A DNA stretch of 64,000 nucleotides from Halomonas colorata. Lineage in GTDB: Bacteria; Pseudomonadota; Gammaproteobacteria; Pseudomonadales; Halomonadaceae. The DNA is taken from NCBI RefSeq assembly GCF_014897985.1, contig NZ_JABUZA010000015.1, positions 1 to 64,000 of the forward strand, in the 5' to 3' direction. Below, piece after piece: positions 1 to 8,965 of the stretch. The notes below the pieces were generated by a model. It was not told the origin of the DNA. It made no database searches and saw only the letters and a list, made by a program, of their open reading frames with translations. The position numbers were made by a program, and so were the translations under genes. Position 1 is the stretch's first letter; the number at the start of each line of letters is the position of its first letter.

Positions 1-34
1 TGACCGGAGCCGCTTGCCTCAGCGAGGAAGGCGT

Positions 35-62
35 ATTCTACGCATTTCCTGGTGTTTGTCAA
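35..62 (-). promoter_or_regulatory. Promoter P2 of a leftward rRNA operon
   Basis: Reading the minus strand, a perfect -35 TTGACA (57-62) is followed after 16 bp by TAGAAT (35-40) and a GC-rich discriminator (ACGCC). Transcription would leave the window at the left edge. In Pseudomonas a 16S rRNA gene follows tyrS in the same orientation, and TAGAATACGC is typical of rRNA promoters there. The rRNA itself lies outside the window, so the target is inferred. Confidence 0.75.
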
Positions 63-179
63 CCGCTGTTTTTAGCGGGTGAAGTGAGCGACCTAAATCT
101 CGCTAACCTCCTGACAAACAGAAGGTTTTCACCTTCATTCACCGCTGGTAACGCTTGGCGTCCCCGGCAGCGGATGCGT

Positions 180-208
180 ACTTTACGGATTCGCTGCCGG
201 ATTGGCAA
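180..208 (-). promoter_or_regulatory. Promoter P1 of a leftward rRNA operon
   Basis: On the minus strand TTGCCA (203-208) and TAAAGT (180-185) are separated by 17 bp. An A/T-rich stretch just upstream (about 209-235) could act as an UP element. With the stronger P2 about 145 bp downstream this gives the tandem P1-P2 layout usual for rRNA operons. A 9-bp inverted repeat (164-172 with 192-200) overlaps the spacer. The distance from the tyrS stop is about 30 bp. Confidence 0.65.
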
Positions 209-237
209 GGGCTTTTTTAAAGATAGTTTCAAAAACT

Positions 238-1437
238 TCAAATAAGCGTCACACGGGCGTAACGTTTCTTACCTGCCTGTATTACGTAGGCCTTACCCGT
301 CGCCAGCATAGTGTCCTGAGCAACGGCTTCTCCATCGACCTTAACACTGCCGTTTTTGAGCATATCCTTTGCCTGGGCACTGTTCTTGGTCAGGCCAGAG
401 CGATTAAGTACGGCTGCAATGGGTGCCTGCTCGGCCCCTTCAAAATCCACTTCCACTTCCGGCAGGTCTTCCGGCAGTTCGCCATCGGCTAGTTGATTAC
501 CCGCTGACTTATGAGCGTTGGCGGCCGCTTCGTCACCGTGGTAGCGAGCAATCAGCTCACGCGCCAGCTCCATTTTCACGTCACGCGGGTTCGCACCCTG
601 TTCAACGCTTTGCTTAAGCGCCTCGATCTCTTCGTTAGACTTCAGCGACAGCAGCTCGAAGTAACGCCACATCAAGCTATCGGGCATTGAAACCAGCTTG
701 TTGAACATAGAACCCGGCGCTTCATCTACCCCAACGTAGTTGCCCAGCGACTTCGACATCTTCTGCACGCCGTCCAAGCCTTCCAACAACGGCATGGTAA
801 TAACGACCTGCGGCTCCTGACCGAAGTGCTTTTGAATTTCACGGCCCATCAGCAGGTTGAACTTCTGATCGGTGCCACCCAATTCGATATCAGCCTCAAG
901 CGCCACCGAGTCGTAGCCCTGAACCAGCGGATACAGAAACTCGTGGATCGCGATCGGCTGGTTGGACTTGTAGCGCTTTTCAAAGTCGTCACGTTCAAGC
1001 ATGCGGGCAACGGTACTTTGAGCGGCCAGCTCAATCATCTTGGCGGCGGTCAGTTCGCCAAACCACTCGGCATTAAAGCGCACCTCGGTCTTTTCAGGAT
1101 CGAGGATCTTGAACACCTGCTCTTTATAGGTTTCCGCGTTGGCTTTTACATCCGCTTCGGTTAGTGGCTTGCGGGTCACGTTTTTGCCGGTTGGGTCGCC
1201 AATGCGGCCGGTGAAATCACCAATCAAAAAGATGACCGTGTGACCCAGGTCCTGGAATTGACGCATTTTGGTCAGCAATACGCTGTGGCCCAGATGCAGA
1301 TCAGGGGCTGTGGGGTCAAAACCAGCTTTGATACGCAGCTTACGCCCAGAGGCCAGCTTTTTCTTAAGCTCGTCCTCTACCAGGATTTCATGCGTACCCC
1401 GCGCCAGCAGCGCTAAAGCCTGATCCACCTCACTCAT
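238..1437 (-). CDS. tyrS: Tyrosine--tRNA ligase
   Basis: Class I aminoacyl-tRNA synthetase that charges tRNA-Tyr in the cytoplasm. The 399-residue protein has the HIGH-type signature HLGH at residues 48-51 and KMSKS at 226-230. A C-terminal S4 RNA-binding domain (about 335-399) contains a [18 protein letters not shown] stretch. The combination resembles the TyrZ subtype common in Pseudomonas and relatives. The start at 1437 is preceded by GGAGAG at good spacing and gives the family N-terminus MSEVDQ; a longer frame to 1473 has no such support. The gene is divergent from anmK, and promoters of an rRNA operon lie just past its stop. Confidence 0.97.
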   Translation of the reverse strand: MSEVDQALALLARGTHEILVEDELKKKLASGRKLRIKAGFDPTAPDLHLGHSVLLTKMRQFQDLGHTVIFLIGDFTGRIGDPTGKNVTRKPLTEADVKANAETYKEQVFKILDPEKTEVRFNAEWFGELTAAKMIELAAQSTVARMLERDDFEKRYKSNQPIAIHEFLYPLVQGYDSVALEADIELGGTDQKFNLLMGREIQKHFGQEPQVVITMPLLEGLDGVQKMSKSLGNYVGVDEAPGSMFNKLVSMPDSLMWRYFELLSLKSNEEIEALKQSVEQGANPRDVKMELARELIARYHGDEAAANAHKSAGNQLADGELPEDLPEVEVDFEGAEQAPIAAVLNRSGLTKNSAQAKDMLKNGSVKVDGEAVAQDTMLATGKAYVIQAGKKRYARVTLI

Positions 1438-1551
1438 TGCCTCTCTCCATATAAACTTTGCCCAAATGGGCACACAGATGATAAATAGCCGACGATGTTA
1501 CCATGCCTGCAGTTCTTGGTTGAGCCTTCGCACCGCTTTGGATGATGCTTT

Positions 1552-2694
1552 ATGAAAACGCCCCCCGCGGCTCCCACGCTTTACTATATTGGCTTGATGT
1601 CAGGCACCAGCCTGGATGGCGTTGATGCCGCCCTGATTGCTATCGAGCCAGGCACTCCCCCACGGCTGGTAGCCACACACGCTGAACCGATGCCGGATAC
1701 GCTGCACAGCGCACTATTAGCGCTGTGCCATGCCGAGCAGGCAAGCTTTGCGCAGCTGGCCTTTGCAGAAAACACGTTTTGCGCACTGCAGGCACAGGCC
1801 GTTAAGGCACTACTCGCCAAGCAGCAGCTATCACCCCATCAGATTACCGCGATCGGCAGCCACGGCCAGACTATTGAGCACGCCCCGAGTGGCCATCAAG
1901 GCGGCCCCGCCTATACGCTGCAGCTAGACAACCCCAGCCTCTTAGCGGAACTCACCGGCTGTACGGTTGTGGCGGATTTTCGCCGCCGCGATCTAGCCGC
2001 GGGCGGCCAGGCGGCACCGCTCGCCCCGGCGTTTCATCAGGCACTGTTTGGCAGAAAAAGTGCCGATCAGTTGATTCTCAACCTGGGCGGTATTGCCAAT
2101 ATCACCTGGCTGCCCCGTGATGAAGACCACCCCGTGCTGGGCTTTGATACCGGCCCGGCCAACGTATTGCTGGATGCGTGGTTTGCTGAACATCAAGGCG
2201 GCCGCTTTGATCAGGACGGTGCCTGGGCCAAGAGCGGCCAAGTGGATGAGAAGCTGTTAGCAGACTTTTTAGCTGACCCGTTCTTCCGCCAGCCGCCGCC
2301 GCGCAGCACAGGACGGGAACACTTTCACCTGGCGTGGCTCAAGCAGCGGCTTACCGGCAGGGAATTGCCGGCAGATGTACAGGCCACCCTGGCGGAGCTA
2401 ACCGCTATCAGCGTGGCGGAAGGTATCGGCCAACTGCTGCCTGGCGGCCAACCCACCACATTGATTACCGGCGGTGGCGGTGCGCATAACGCCTACTTAA
2501 TGACACGCCTGGCCCATCATCTGCCCAACGCCACGTTTACCTCGCCCACCGCTTACGGCTGGCCGGAAGACTGGATTGAAGCAGGTGCGTTTGCCTGGCT
2601 TGCCCATCAGCGTTTGCACCATCTGCCCGGCAACTTGCCCTCCGTGACGGGCGCTCAGGGGCCTCGTGTGCTGGGCGGCGTTTATGCGCCTTGA
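1552..2694 (+). CDS. anmK: Anhydro-N-acetylmuramic acid kinase
   Basis: Cytoplasmic sugar kinase of peptidoglycan recycling. It opens the 1,6-anhydro ring of anhMurNAc and phosphorylates it to MurNAc-6-phosphate. The 380-residue length fits the family. The nucleotide-binding signature GLMSGTSLDGVDAAL lies near residues 14-28. Further family blocks are FDTGPANVLLDAW in the middle and ITGGGGAHN about two thirds through. In Pseudomonas anmK is also a near neighbour of tyrS. The ATG at 1552 follows GGATGATG. Nothing looks truncated. Confidence 0.95.
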   Translation: MKTPPAAPTLYYIGLMSGTSLDGVDAALIAIEPGTPPRLVATHAEPMPDTLHSALLALCHAEQASFAQLAFAENTFCALQAQAVKALLAKQQLSPHQITAIGSHGQTIEHAPSGHQGGPAYTLQLDNPSLLAELTGCTVVADFRRRDLAAGGQAAPLAPAFHQALFGRKSADQLILNLGGIANITWLPRDEDHPVLGFDTGPANVLLDAWFAEHQGGRFDQDGAWAKSGQVDEKLLADFLADPFFRQPPPRSTGREHFHLAWLKQRLTGRELPADVQATLAELTAISVAEGIGQLLPGGQPTTLITGGGGAHNAYLMTRLAHHLPNATFTSPTAYGWPEDWIEAGAFAWLAHQRLHHLPGNLPSVTGAQGPRVLGGVYAP

Positions 2695-2698
2695 CGGT

Positions 2699-2816
2699 TT
2701 ATATTAAACGCCGCTGAATACCCTCTTTCGCCGCATCAGGGGAGGAATTCCGCACAAAGGCACCCCCCGAACGCATTCTGCTTTGCCGAGAATGCCAGCA
2801 GTTCGGTAATATCCAT
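2699..2816 (-). pseudogene. Apparent remnant of pilT (twitching ATPase) start
   Basis: On the minus strand an ATG at 2816, preceded by GGGAG, opens a frame reading MDITELLAFSAKQNA. This is the N-terminus I know for PilT retraction ATPases. The frame closes after only 26 codons (stop near 2736). Shifting frame at a run of six G (about 2765) gives a continuation ending at a TAA at 2699-2701. In Pseudomonas an intact pilT of about 344 codons sits in exactly this place, divergent from yggS. I infer a deletion that kept the start codons. The identity of the downstream tail is unknown. It could also be a small expressed peptide. Confidence 0.5.
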
Positions 2817-2845
2817 CTCTCCCTCAGCTGCTAAGGTGCTTGAGT

Positions 2846-3550
2846 ATGACAGACATCGCGCTACCCGAGTCGCTTGCCCAAGCGCGCGAACGCCTGCACC
2901 AGGCGCTTCAAAAAGCAGGCCGCCCGTTAAATGATGCGACACTGCTGGCGGTGAGCAAAACCAAACCGGCGGCCCTGATTCGTCAGGCCTGGGCGCTCGG
3001 CCAACGCGAATTTGGCGAAAACTACCTGCAGGAAGCGCTGGAAAAGCAGGTAGCCCTGGCTGACCTTGATGATATCGTGTGGCATTTCATTGGCCCGCTG
3101 CAGTCGAACAAAACCCGCGCGGTAGCAGAGCACTTTGACTGGATGCACAGCGTGGACCGCTTGAAAATTGCTAAACGGCTAAGTGAACAGCGTCCGCCGC
3201 ATTTAGCGCCGTTAAATATTTGCCTACAGGTTAATATCAGCCGTGAGGCGTCCAAGTCCGGCGTTATGCCTGAAGACGTCATGGACTTGGCCCGCGAAAT
3301 CGCCCAGCTACCCCATTTATGCTTGCGCGGGTTAATGGCCATTCCCGCACCAGCCAAGACTCTAGAAGCGCAACGCGAACCGCTAGCGGCACTCAAGCAA
3401 TTACTTACATCGCTGCAGGCCGCGCTACCTCAGGCCCCATTAGATACACTCTCAATGGGCATGAGCGATGACCTGGAGGCCGCCGTGCTTGAAGGCGCCA
3501 CACTGGTACGCCTAGGCACAGCCATCTTCGGTGCGCGCGGGGCGGCCTAG
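2846..3550 (+). CDS. YggS/PLPBP pyridoxal-phosphate homeostasis protein
   Basis: Cytoplasmic single-domain protein with the alanine-racemase-like TIM barrel fold. It binds PLP and buffers the cofactor pool but has no known catalytic activity. The PLP lysine lies in LLAVSKTKP (about residue 36). Other family blocks are FGENYLQE, WHFIGPLQSNK, LRGLMAIP and SMGMSDDLEAAV, near the usual positions. The ATG at 2846 was chosen over a TTG two codons earlier because AAGG lies at a better distance from it. It heads a likely operon with proC and yggT, the same order as in Pseudomonas. Confidence 0.93.
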   Translation: MTDIALPESLAQARERLHQALQKAGRPLNDATLLAVSKTKPAALIRQAWALGQREFGENYLQEALEKQVALADLDDIVWHFIGPLQSNKTRAVAEHFDWMHSVDRLKIAKRLSEQRPPHLAPLNICLQVNISREASKSGVMPEDVMDLAREIAQLPHLCLRGLMAIPAPAKTLEAQREPLAALKQLLTSLQAALPQAPLDTLSMGMSDDLEAAVLEGATLVRLGTAIFGARGAA

Positions 3551-3605
3551 CACAACACGTTAAGGCTGCTGACACAGCAAACTCACCCTTCAATAGGATA
3601 AGTAC

Positions 3606-4430
3606 ATGGCGAGCAAGATCACTTTTATCGGCGCAGGCAATATGGCAAGCGCGATTATCGGCGGCCTTATCGACAGCGGCGTTGCGCCCACTGACCTTAC
3701 CGCCACGGCTCCCAAAAACAGCGAGCTTGCGCCGGTTAAAGAGCGCCTGGGCATTAACACCCATACCGACAACAATGCTGCCATCAGTAGCGCTGATGTA
3801 GTGGTTCTGGCCGTAAAACCACAGATCATGCGCGCGGTCTGTGAAGACCTGCGAGACACTGTTCAGCAACAGCGTCCGCTGGTAATTTCGATCGCCGCAG
3901 GCCTAGATGCCGCGACCATCGACCAGTGGCTAGGGGGCAATAATGCCCTGGTACGCTGCATGCCCAATACGCCATCGTTGGTGGGTTATGGCGCCAGCGG
4001 CTTGTATGCCAATGCCGCCGTCAGCGATGGCCAGCGCGATATCGCCACCCAGCTAATGGAAGCGGTCGGCATTGTGGAATGGGTAGAAGAAGAATCTCTT
4101 TTAGACGCGGTTACCGCCGTTTCGGGTAGCGCACCGGCCTACTTCTTTTTGATGTTTGAAGCGATGGAAGAAGCCGCCGTAAAACTTGGCCTGCCGGCTG
4201 ACACCGCGCGTCGCCTGGCGATTCAAACCGCACTAGGTGCCGCCACCATGGCGCAGCGAAGTGACAAAGACCCCGCTACGCTCAAGCAGAACGTTATGTC
4301 TCCAGGCGGCACTACCGAACGCGCCATTCAGCATATGGAAGAAGCGCAACTGCGCACTATTATTGCCGATGCCATGGAAGCCTGCGCCAAGCGTGCCCAA
4401 GAAATGGCCCATGAATTAAGCAGCAACTAA
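3606..4430 (+). CDS. proC: Pyrroline-5-carboxylate reductase
   Basis: Last step of proline synthesis: reduces 1-pyrroline-5-carboxylate to proline with NAD(P)H. The 274-residue protein begins with a Rossmann motif (FIGAGNMASAIIGG, residues 6-19). Near the C-terminus it carries the P5C reductase signature region (VMSPGGTTERAI). The middle has the expected MPNTPSLVGYGASGLYAN and VSGSAPAYFF blocks. It is preceded by AGGA nine bases before the ATG, 55 bp after yggS and 30 bp before yggT, so the three are probably cotranscribed. Confidence 0.97.
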   Translation: MASKITFIGAGNMASAIIGGLIDSGVAPTDLTATAPKNSELAPVKERLGINTHTDNNAAISSADVVVLAVKPQIMRAVCEDLRDTVQQQRPLVISIAAGLDAATIDQWLGGNNALVRCMPNTPSLVGYGASGLYANAAVSDGQRDIATQLMEAVGIVEWVEEESLLDAVTAVSGSAPAYFFLMFEAMEEAAVKLGLPADTARRLAIQTALGAATMAQRSDKDPATLKQNVMSPGGTTERAIQHMEEAQLRTIIADAMEACAKRAQEMAHELSSN

Positions 4431-4460
4431 ACATCACCTAACGTAACGGAGACATCATCA

Positions 4461-5054
4461 ATGGGCAGCCAATTGGGTAGTGCCGGGTTAACGCTGGTTA
4501 ACTCACTGATCAACATCTATTTATTTTTACTGATGCTGCGCTTTTTATTGCAGGCTTCGCGTGCGGATTACTACAACCCGCTAAGCCAGACGGTGGTTAA
4601 AATCACTCAGCCGGTCGTCGGGCCGTTTCAAAGCTTCCTAGGCCCCGTCGCTGGACGCTTCGACCTCGCGACCCTGGCCGCTGGCTTTGTACTAAAGGTA
4701 GTCAGCATCATCGCCATTTTTATGGTCATCGGCATCGGCATGCCGCCCATTGCCGGGCTGCTGATTGCCGGCATTGCGGCGCTTGCCAATGCCATCTTAA
4801 AGATCTATTTCTTTGCCATGATCGTGATGATCATTCTGAGCTGGGTTGCGCCGAACGCCAGCCATCCGGCAGCGCTGCTGGTCATGCAGCTGGTAGAACC
4901 CATCATGGCGCCAGTGCGTCGGGTGATTCCGCCATTGGGCATGATTGATCTATCGCCGATTGTGGTGTTTATCGCCATTAATCTCATCGATGGGCTGGTC
5001 GTTGGCTCGCTGATCCGTGCGGCTGGCATTTCCGGTGCGCTGGTAGGTCTTTAA
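4461..5054 (+). CDS. YggT family membrane protein
   Basis: Inner-membrane protein of 197 residues made of two repeated YGGT units. Each has a hydrophobic segment followed by a short motif ([18 protein letters not shown] in the first half, [20 protein letters not shown] in the second). About four membrane segments can be seen. The function is not well settled; relatives have been linked to osmotic tolerance and to membrane organisation near division or SecA-independent insertion. A GGAG lies 11 bases before the ATG. It follows proC by 30 bp and precedes metX by 56 bp. Confidence 0.9.
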   Translation: MGSQLGSAGLTLVNSLINIYLFLLMLRFLLQASRADYYNPLSQTVVKITQPVVGPFQSFLGPVAGRFDLATLAAGFVLKVVSIIAIFMVIGIGMPPIAGLLIAGIAALANAILKIYFFAMIVMIILSWVAPNASHPAALLVMQLVEPIMAPVRRVIPPLGMIDLSPIVVFIAINLIDGLVVGSLIRAAGISGALVGL

Positions 5055-5073
5055 AGGCCTCTTTCAGCTACCC

Positions 5074-5101
5074 ATTCAGCAGGACTCATTTAGCAGGACT
5101 A
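5074..5101 (+). repeat. 14-bp tandem duplication before metX
   Basis: Two adjacent 14-bp units (5074-5087 ATTCAGCAGGACTC and 5088-5101 ATTTAGCAGGACTA) differ at two positions. Each contains AGGAC, so the duplication also doubled a possible ribosome-binding site in front of the metX ATG at 5111. Confidence 0.8.
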
Positions 5102-5110
5102 ACGCTCTCG

Positions 5111-6292
5111 ATGCCCGATTCAGACACGCTTGCTTTTACTGACCGACCAACGGACTCCGTTGGTCTTGTCACGCCGCATATTGCCCAGTTCGATACCCCG
5201 CTTGCGCTCGCCTGCGGCAAAGTATTGCCCGAATATGAGCTGATTTATGAGACCTATGGCACGCTAAACGCCGAGCGCAGCAACGCCGTACTGATTTGTC
5301 ACGCCCTTTCCGGCCATCATCACGCAGCGGGCTATCACAGCCAGGATGATCGCAAACCCGGCTGGTGGGATTCTCATATCGGCCCCGGCAAATCCATCGA
5401 CACCAACCGCTTTTTCGTCGTGTCCTTAAATAATCTGGGTGGCTGCCACGGCAGTACCGGGCCGGTTAGCCACAACCCGGAAAGCGGGCGCCAGTGGGGC
5501 CCGGATTTCCCCATGATGACGGTCAGCGACTGGGTTGCCAGCCAAGCGCGCCTGGCGGATCACCTGGGGATTGAACGCTGGGCCGCCGCCGTAGGCGGAA
5601 GCCTCGGCGGCATGCAGGTATTGCAGTGGACAATTACCTATCCGGAGCGCGTGGCCAATGCGGTGGTGATTGCGGCAACGCCGCGTCTTTCAGCGCAAAA
5701 TATCGCGTTTAACGAAGTCGCGCGCCAGGCTATTCGCTCGGACCCAGAGTTCTTTGGCGGCTGGTACGCCGACCATGACACCGTGCCCAAACGCGGGCTG
5801 AAACTGGCACGCATGGTGGGCCATATCACCTATCTGTCAGAAGATGCCATGGGCAGCAAGTTCGGTCGAGACCTGCGTAGCGATGACCTCAATTTTGGTT
5901 TCGACGTTGAGTTTCAGGTCGAGTCCTACCTGCGCTATCAGGGTGATGCGTTCTCAACCGCGTTTGATGCCAACACTTACCTGCTGATGACCAAGGCGCT
6001 GGACTATTTCGACCCGGCCGCTCTGGCTGACGGCGATCTCGCCAAGGCGCTGGCGCCCGCGCAGTGCCCGTTTCTGATTGTCAGCTTTACGACCGACTGG
6101 CGGTTCCCGCCGGCACGCTCACGCGAGCTGGTAGATGCACTGATCCGTGCAGGCAAGTCGGTTAGCTACGCCAATATTGAATCGCCTCACGGACACGACG
6201 CGTTCTTGCTGCCGGAGCCACGCTATCAGGCGTTGTTCAGCGCCTTTATGAACCGTACCGCCCGTGAGCTAGGCCTGGAGGAGATCCGTTGA
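5111..6292 (+). CDS. metX: Homoserine O-acyltransferase (MetX)
   Basis: Alpha/beta-hydrolase-fold enzyme that acylates homoserine for direct-sulfhydrylation methionine synthesis. The nucleophile is Ser164 in VGGSLGGMQ. The Asp/His partners lie in FTTDWRFPP and [10 protein letters not shown] near the C-terminus. Start blocks YETYGTLN and [11 protein letters not shown] are typical. The donor may be acetyl-CoA or, as in several proteobacterial MetX enzymes, succinyl-CoA; the sequence alone does not let me decide. Its TGA overlaps the metW ATG by one base (TGATG), which suggests translational coupling. Confidence 0.95.
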   Translation: MPDSDTLAFTDRPTDSVGLVTPHIAQFDTPLALACGKVLPEYELIYETYGTLNAERSNAVLICHALSGHHHAAGYHSQDDRKPGWWDSHIGPGKSIDTNRFFVVSLNNLGGCHGSTGPVSHNPESGRQWGPDFPMMTVSDWVASQARLADHLGIERWAAAVGGSLGGMQVLQWTITYPERVANAVVIAATPRLSAQNIAFNEVARQAIRSDPEFFGGWYADHDTVPKRGLKLARMVGHITYLSEDAMGSKFGRDLRSDDLNFGFDVEFQVESYLRYQGDAFSTAFDANTYLLMTKALDYFDPAALADGDLAKALAPAQCPFLIVSFTTDWRFPPARSRELVDALIRAGKSVSYANIESPHGHDAFLLPEPRYQALFSAFMNRTARELGLEEIR

Positions 6293-6885
6293 TGCGCGCC
6301 GACCTTGAACTGATTTACGACTGGGTACCCCAAGGCGCCCACGTGCTGGATCTTGCCTGTGGCGACGGAGCGCTTCTGGAAAGCCTGGCACGCGACAAAG
6401 GCGTGACCGGCTATGGGCTGGAAATTGATCCTGAGGGCATCACCAGCTGTGTCGCACGGGGCGTCAGCGTTATCGAGCACAATCTGGACGACGGATTGGC
6501 CAGCTTCTGCGATCACAGCTATGACCAAGTGATCATGACTCAGGCCCTACAGGCACTCCGCCGCCCCGATAAAATGCTCGACGAGATGTTACGCGTCGCT
6601 GAAGAAGGCATTATCACGTTCCCCAACTTCGCCTATTGGCGTCATCGGGTTTATCTGGGGCTGCGCGGCTATATGCCGGTATCCAAATCGCTGCCCCATG
6701 CGTGGTACGACACGCCCAACATCCACCTGTCGACCTTTAACGATTTCGAGCACCTGTGCCGCGAGAAAGGCCTGGTAATTGTCGATCGTGCCGTGGGCGT
6801 CGGCGAGCGCCGCGGGCACTGGACTTCAAAGTGGTGGCCCAACCTGTTCGGCGAGATAGCGATTTTCCGCGTACGTCGACGCTAG
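6292..6885 (+). CDS. metW: Methionine biosynthesis protein MetW
   Basis: SAM-dependent-methyltransferase-like protein of 197 residues that works with MetX; it is thought to activate the homoserine acylation step. The Rossmann motif VLDLACGDGALL is at about residues 18-29, followed by GLEIDPEGI. A GGAGGAGA ribosome site lies in the metX 3' end. A TTG one codon earlier is less likely as start. Its last 60 bp run into the 3' end of the convergent sfsA gene; both reading frames remain open and family-like there, so the overlap looks real. Confidence 0.94.
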   Translation: MRADLELIYDWVPQGAHVLDLACGDGALLESLARDKGVTGYGLEIDPEGITSCVARGVSVIEHNLDDGLASFCDHSYDQVIMTQALQALRRPDKMLDEMLRVAEEGIITFPNFAYWRHRVYLGLRGYMPVSKSLPHAWYDTPNIHLSTFNDFEHLCREKGLVIVDRAVGVGERRGHWTSKWWPNLFGEIAIFRVRRR

Positions 6886-7611
6886 TCGCACCGGCAGCGT
6901 ACGCTCAAGCGCTACGCTGACCGGAATGCCCGCCTCCCAGGTGACCTGCGTACCATAAGCAAGCACCTCTACCCCATCGGTAACCGCCGCCTCAAGACCC
7001 GCCGCATAAGCAGCATCGATATGGGCGGCGGGTGCGACATCATCGATTCCCTCGTGGGCAATGCAGAAAAGCAGCACCGCCCGCTCGCCTTGTCGGGCCA
7101 GCGCACTGAGCGCCTGTAGGTGTTTGAGCCCACGCGCACTCACCGAGTCAGGGAAATACCCGTAGCCGTCCAGTTCCTTAAGGGTCACCTGCTTGACCTC
7201 AACGTAAGCGCGCCCTTTAAGCGGGTCTTCCAAAAGAAAATCAAGCCGCGACTCACCGACTTTTACCTCACGGTGATGCTGGGCATAGCCGAATAAAGCG
7301 TCCAATCGGTTATTACTGAGTGCCGCCTCAACAATCCGATTCGTCCGCCCGGTATGCACTGAGGCTAACGACGCACTGCCATCAGGCTGGGGCAGCTCAA
7401 TCAGCTCCCAAGTCCACAACAGCTTGCGCTTGGGGTTATCGCTGGGCGACAGCCAGACGCGGCAGCCAGGAAGATTCACGGCTTTCATCGACCCGGTATT
7501 AGGACAATGCGCCACCACTTCCCGGCCATCGTCGAGGCGCACATCGGCAAAAAAGCGTTTATAACGGCGTAGCAGCGTGCCGGGCACCAATGCCGGATAG
7601 CGAACCGTCAT
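6826..7611 (-). CDS. sfsA: SfsA family DNA-binding/nuclease-like protein
   Basis: Homologue of the sugar fermentation stimulation protein, a nucleoid-type DNA binder with an OB-like N-terminal part and a PD-(D/E)XK-like core. Signatures are RYKRFFADV, AHCPNTGSM and NRLDALFGY. ESRLDFLLE with VEVKQVTL supplies the nuclease-like acidic/lysine pattern, and FPDSVSARGLKHL follows. At 261 residues it is about 25 longer at the C-terminus than the E. coli protein, and this tail overlaps metW. Its ATG overlaps the stop of the upstream aminotransferase (ATGA), so the two are translationally coupled. Confidence 0.93.
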   Translation of the reverse strand: MTVRYPALVPGTLLRRYKRFFADVRLDDGREVVAHCPNTGSMKAVNLPGCRVWLSPSDNPKRKLLWTWELIELPQPDGSASLASVHTGRTNRIVEAALSNNRLDALFGYAQHHREVKVGESRLDFLLEDPLKGRAYVEVKQVTLKELDGYGYFPDSVSARGLKHLQALSALARQGERAVLLFCIAHEGIDDVAPAAHIDAAYAAGLEAAVTDGVEVLAYGTQVTWEAGIPVSVALERTLPVRLASTYAENRYLAEQVGPPL

Positions 7612-8768
7612 AGCCGCCCCACAAAGCGGGCAATCCGCGCCACGGCTTCTTCAAGTCGAGCAACGTCGTTGGTAAACGCAATCCGCACATGGTGCTCACC
7701 GCCACGTACCGCAAAATCGATACCGGGGGTAATCGCCACGTTTTCCTCTTCCAAAAGCCGCTCGCAGAACGCTTGGCCATCCTGGCTATAGCGCGAGATA
7801 TCCAGCCATACATAAAACGCACCCTGAGGCGGTAAATCAGGCGCCAAGCCCAACTGCGCCAGCCCATCCAGCAGTACTTGACGACGCTCGGCGAGTATTT
7901 CGCGGCGCTGCTCCAGAAGAGCCCGGCACTCGGGAGTGAAAGCGGCAAGCGCTGCATGCTGTGAAGGTGTTGAAGCTGCCAGAAAGACATTCTGGGCAAG
8001 CCGGGTTAACGGCTCGACAGCCCGCTCCGGCGCGACCAGCCACCCCAGGCGCCAGCCGGTCATACCGAAATACTTCGAGAAGCTGTTAACCACAAACGCC
8101 TCGCGGGAAAGCGATGTGGCCGACAGAGGTGCGTCGTCGTAATTGAGCCCCTGATAAATCTCGTCAACGATCACTTCGCCCGAACGCTTGGCCACGGCGT
8201 CCAGCACTTGGCTAAGCTGTTCGGCGCTCAACGTGTGCCCGGTAGGGTTGGAAGGCGAGGCCAGCATGGCCAGACGGGTATCGTCGCGCCAGTGGCGGTC
8301 TATCAATCCGGCGTCCAGCTGCCAGCCGCTTTCACGCCCCACCGACACCGCATCAACCTCGGCCCCCGCCAGGGCCATAAAATGGCGGTTACACGGATAG
8401 TTGGGGTCAGCCATCAGCACCCGGTCGCCACTTTCGACCAGCAGCTGGCTTGCGAGCAATAGCGCCCCTGACGCGCCGGGCGTTACCAGAATCCGCGCAG
8501 GGTCCACCTGGGCATTAAAGTGCTCGGCATAGTGGCCGGCAATTGCCTCACGTAGCGCGGGTAGTCCTGCCGCAGGGGTGTAGCGCGTCTGGCCGCTGGC
8601 CAGCGCCTTTTGGCCTGCGGCCATAATCGGCTCGGGCGTGGCGAAATCAGGCTCCCCCACTTCCAGGTGGATCACATCGTGACCTGCCGCCTCACGCGCC
8701 TGAGCCATTTCAAGTAAGTGCATCACCCGAAAGGGGGCAACGTGATTGACACGCGAATTCCAGGCCAT
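7608..8768 (-). CDS. Class I/II PLP-dependent aminotransferase
   Basis: Fold-type I aminotransferase of 386 residues. The PLP lysine is in VNSFSKYFGMTGWRLGW (about residue 230). Other conserved blocks are EVGEPDFATPEPI, TPGASGALLLA, DPNYPCNRHF, LASPSNPTGHTLS and VIVDEIYQGL. The substrate cannot be assigned; relatives act on aspartate, aromatic amino acids or other amino acids. The gene occupies the same place between sfsA and dksA in Pseudomonas. It starts at 8768 after AAGGAGC (minus strand) and is divergent from dksA. Confidence 0.93.
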   Translation of the reverse strand: MAWNSRVNHVAPFRVMHLLEMAQAREAAGHDVIHLEVGEPDFATPEPIMAAGQKALASGQTRYTPAAGLPALREAIAGHYAEHFNAQVDPARILVTPGASGALLLASQLLVESGDRVLMADPNYPCNRHFMALAGAEVDAVSVGRESGWQLDAGLIDRHWRDDTRLAMLASPSNPTGHTLSAEQLSQVLDAVAKRSGEVIVDEIYQGLNYDDAPLSATSLSREAFVVNSFSKYFGMTGWRLGWLVAPERAVEPLTRLAQNVFLAASTPSQHAALAAFTPECRALLEQRREILAERRQVLLDGLAQLGLAPDLPPQGAFYVWLDISRYSQDGQAFCERLLEEENVAITPGIDFAVRGGEHHVRIAFTNDVARLEEAVARIARFVGRL

Positions 8769-8965
8769 AACAGCTCCTTAACCGAACAGAATTAAAACAA
8801 GACATAAACCATGACACAGGTCGTATAAACGGCAAGACCATAGTAGAAAGCACACTATTATGCTTGCAACGCAGCCATTTTTCAGATAAACAAGCATCCC
8901 TTTGGCGTGAGATCGTGGCACACGCTCATGGTCGATCAGCAGTCACATACGTAAGGGGCAATCCC

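Noticed and set aside
164..200. 9-bp inverted repeat as tyrS terminator
   Set aside because: No T-run follows on the minus strand, and it coincides with the P1 promoter spacer.
59..492. Short frames over the tyrS end and its downstream gap
   Set aside because: They overlap the rRNA promoter region and antisense tyrS; no ribosome-binding site or family likeness.
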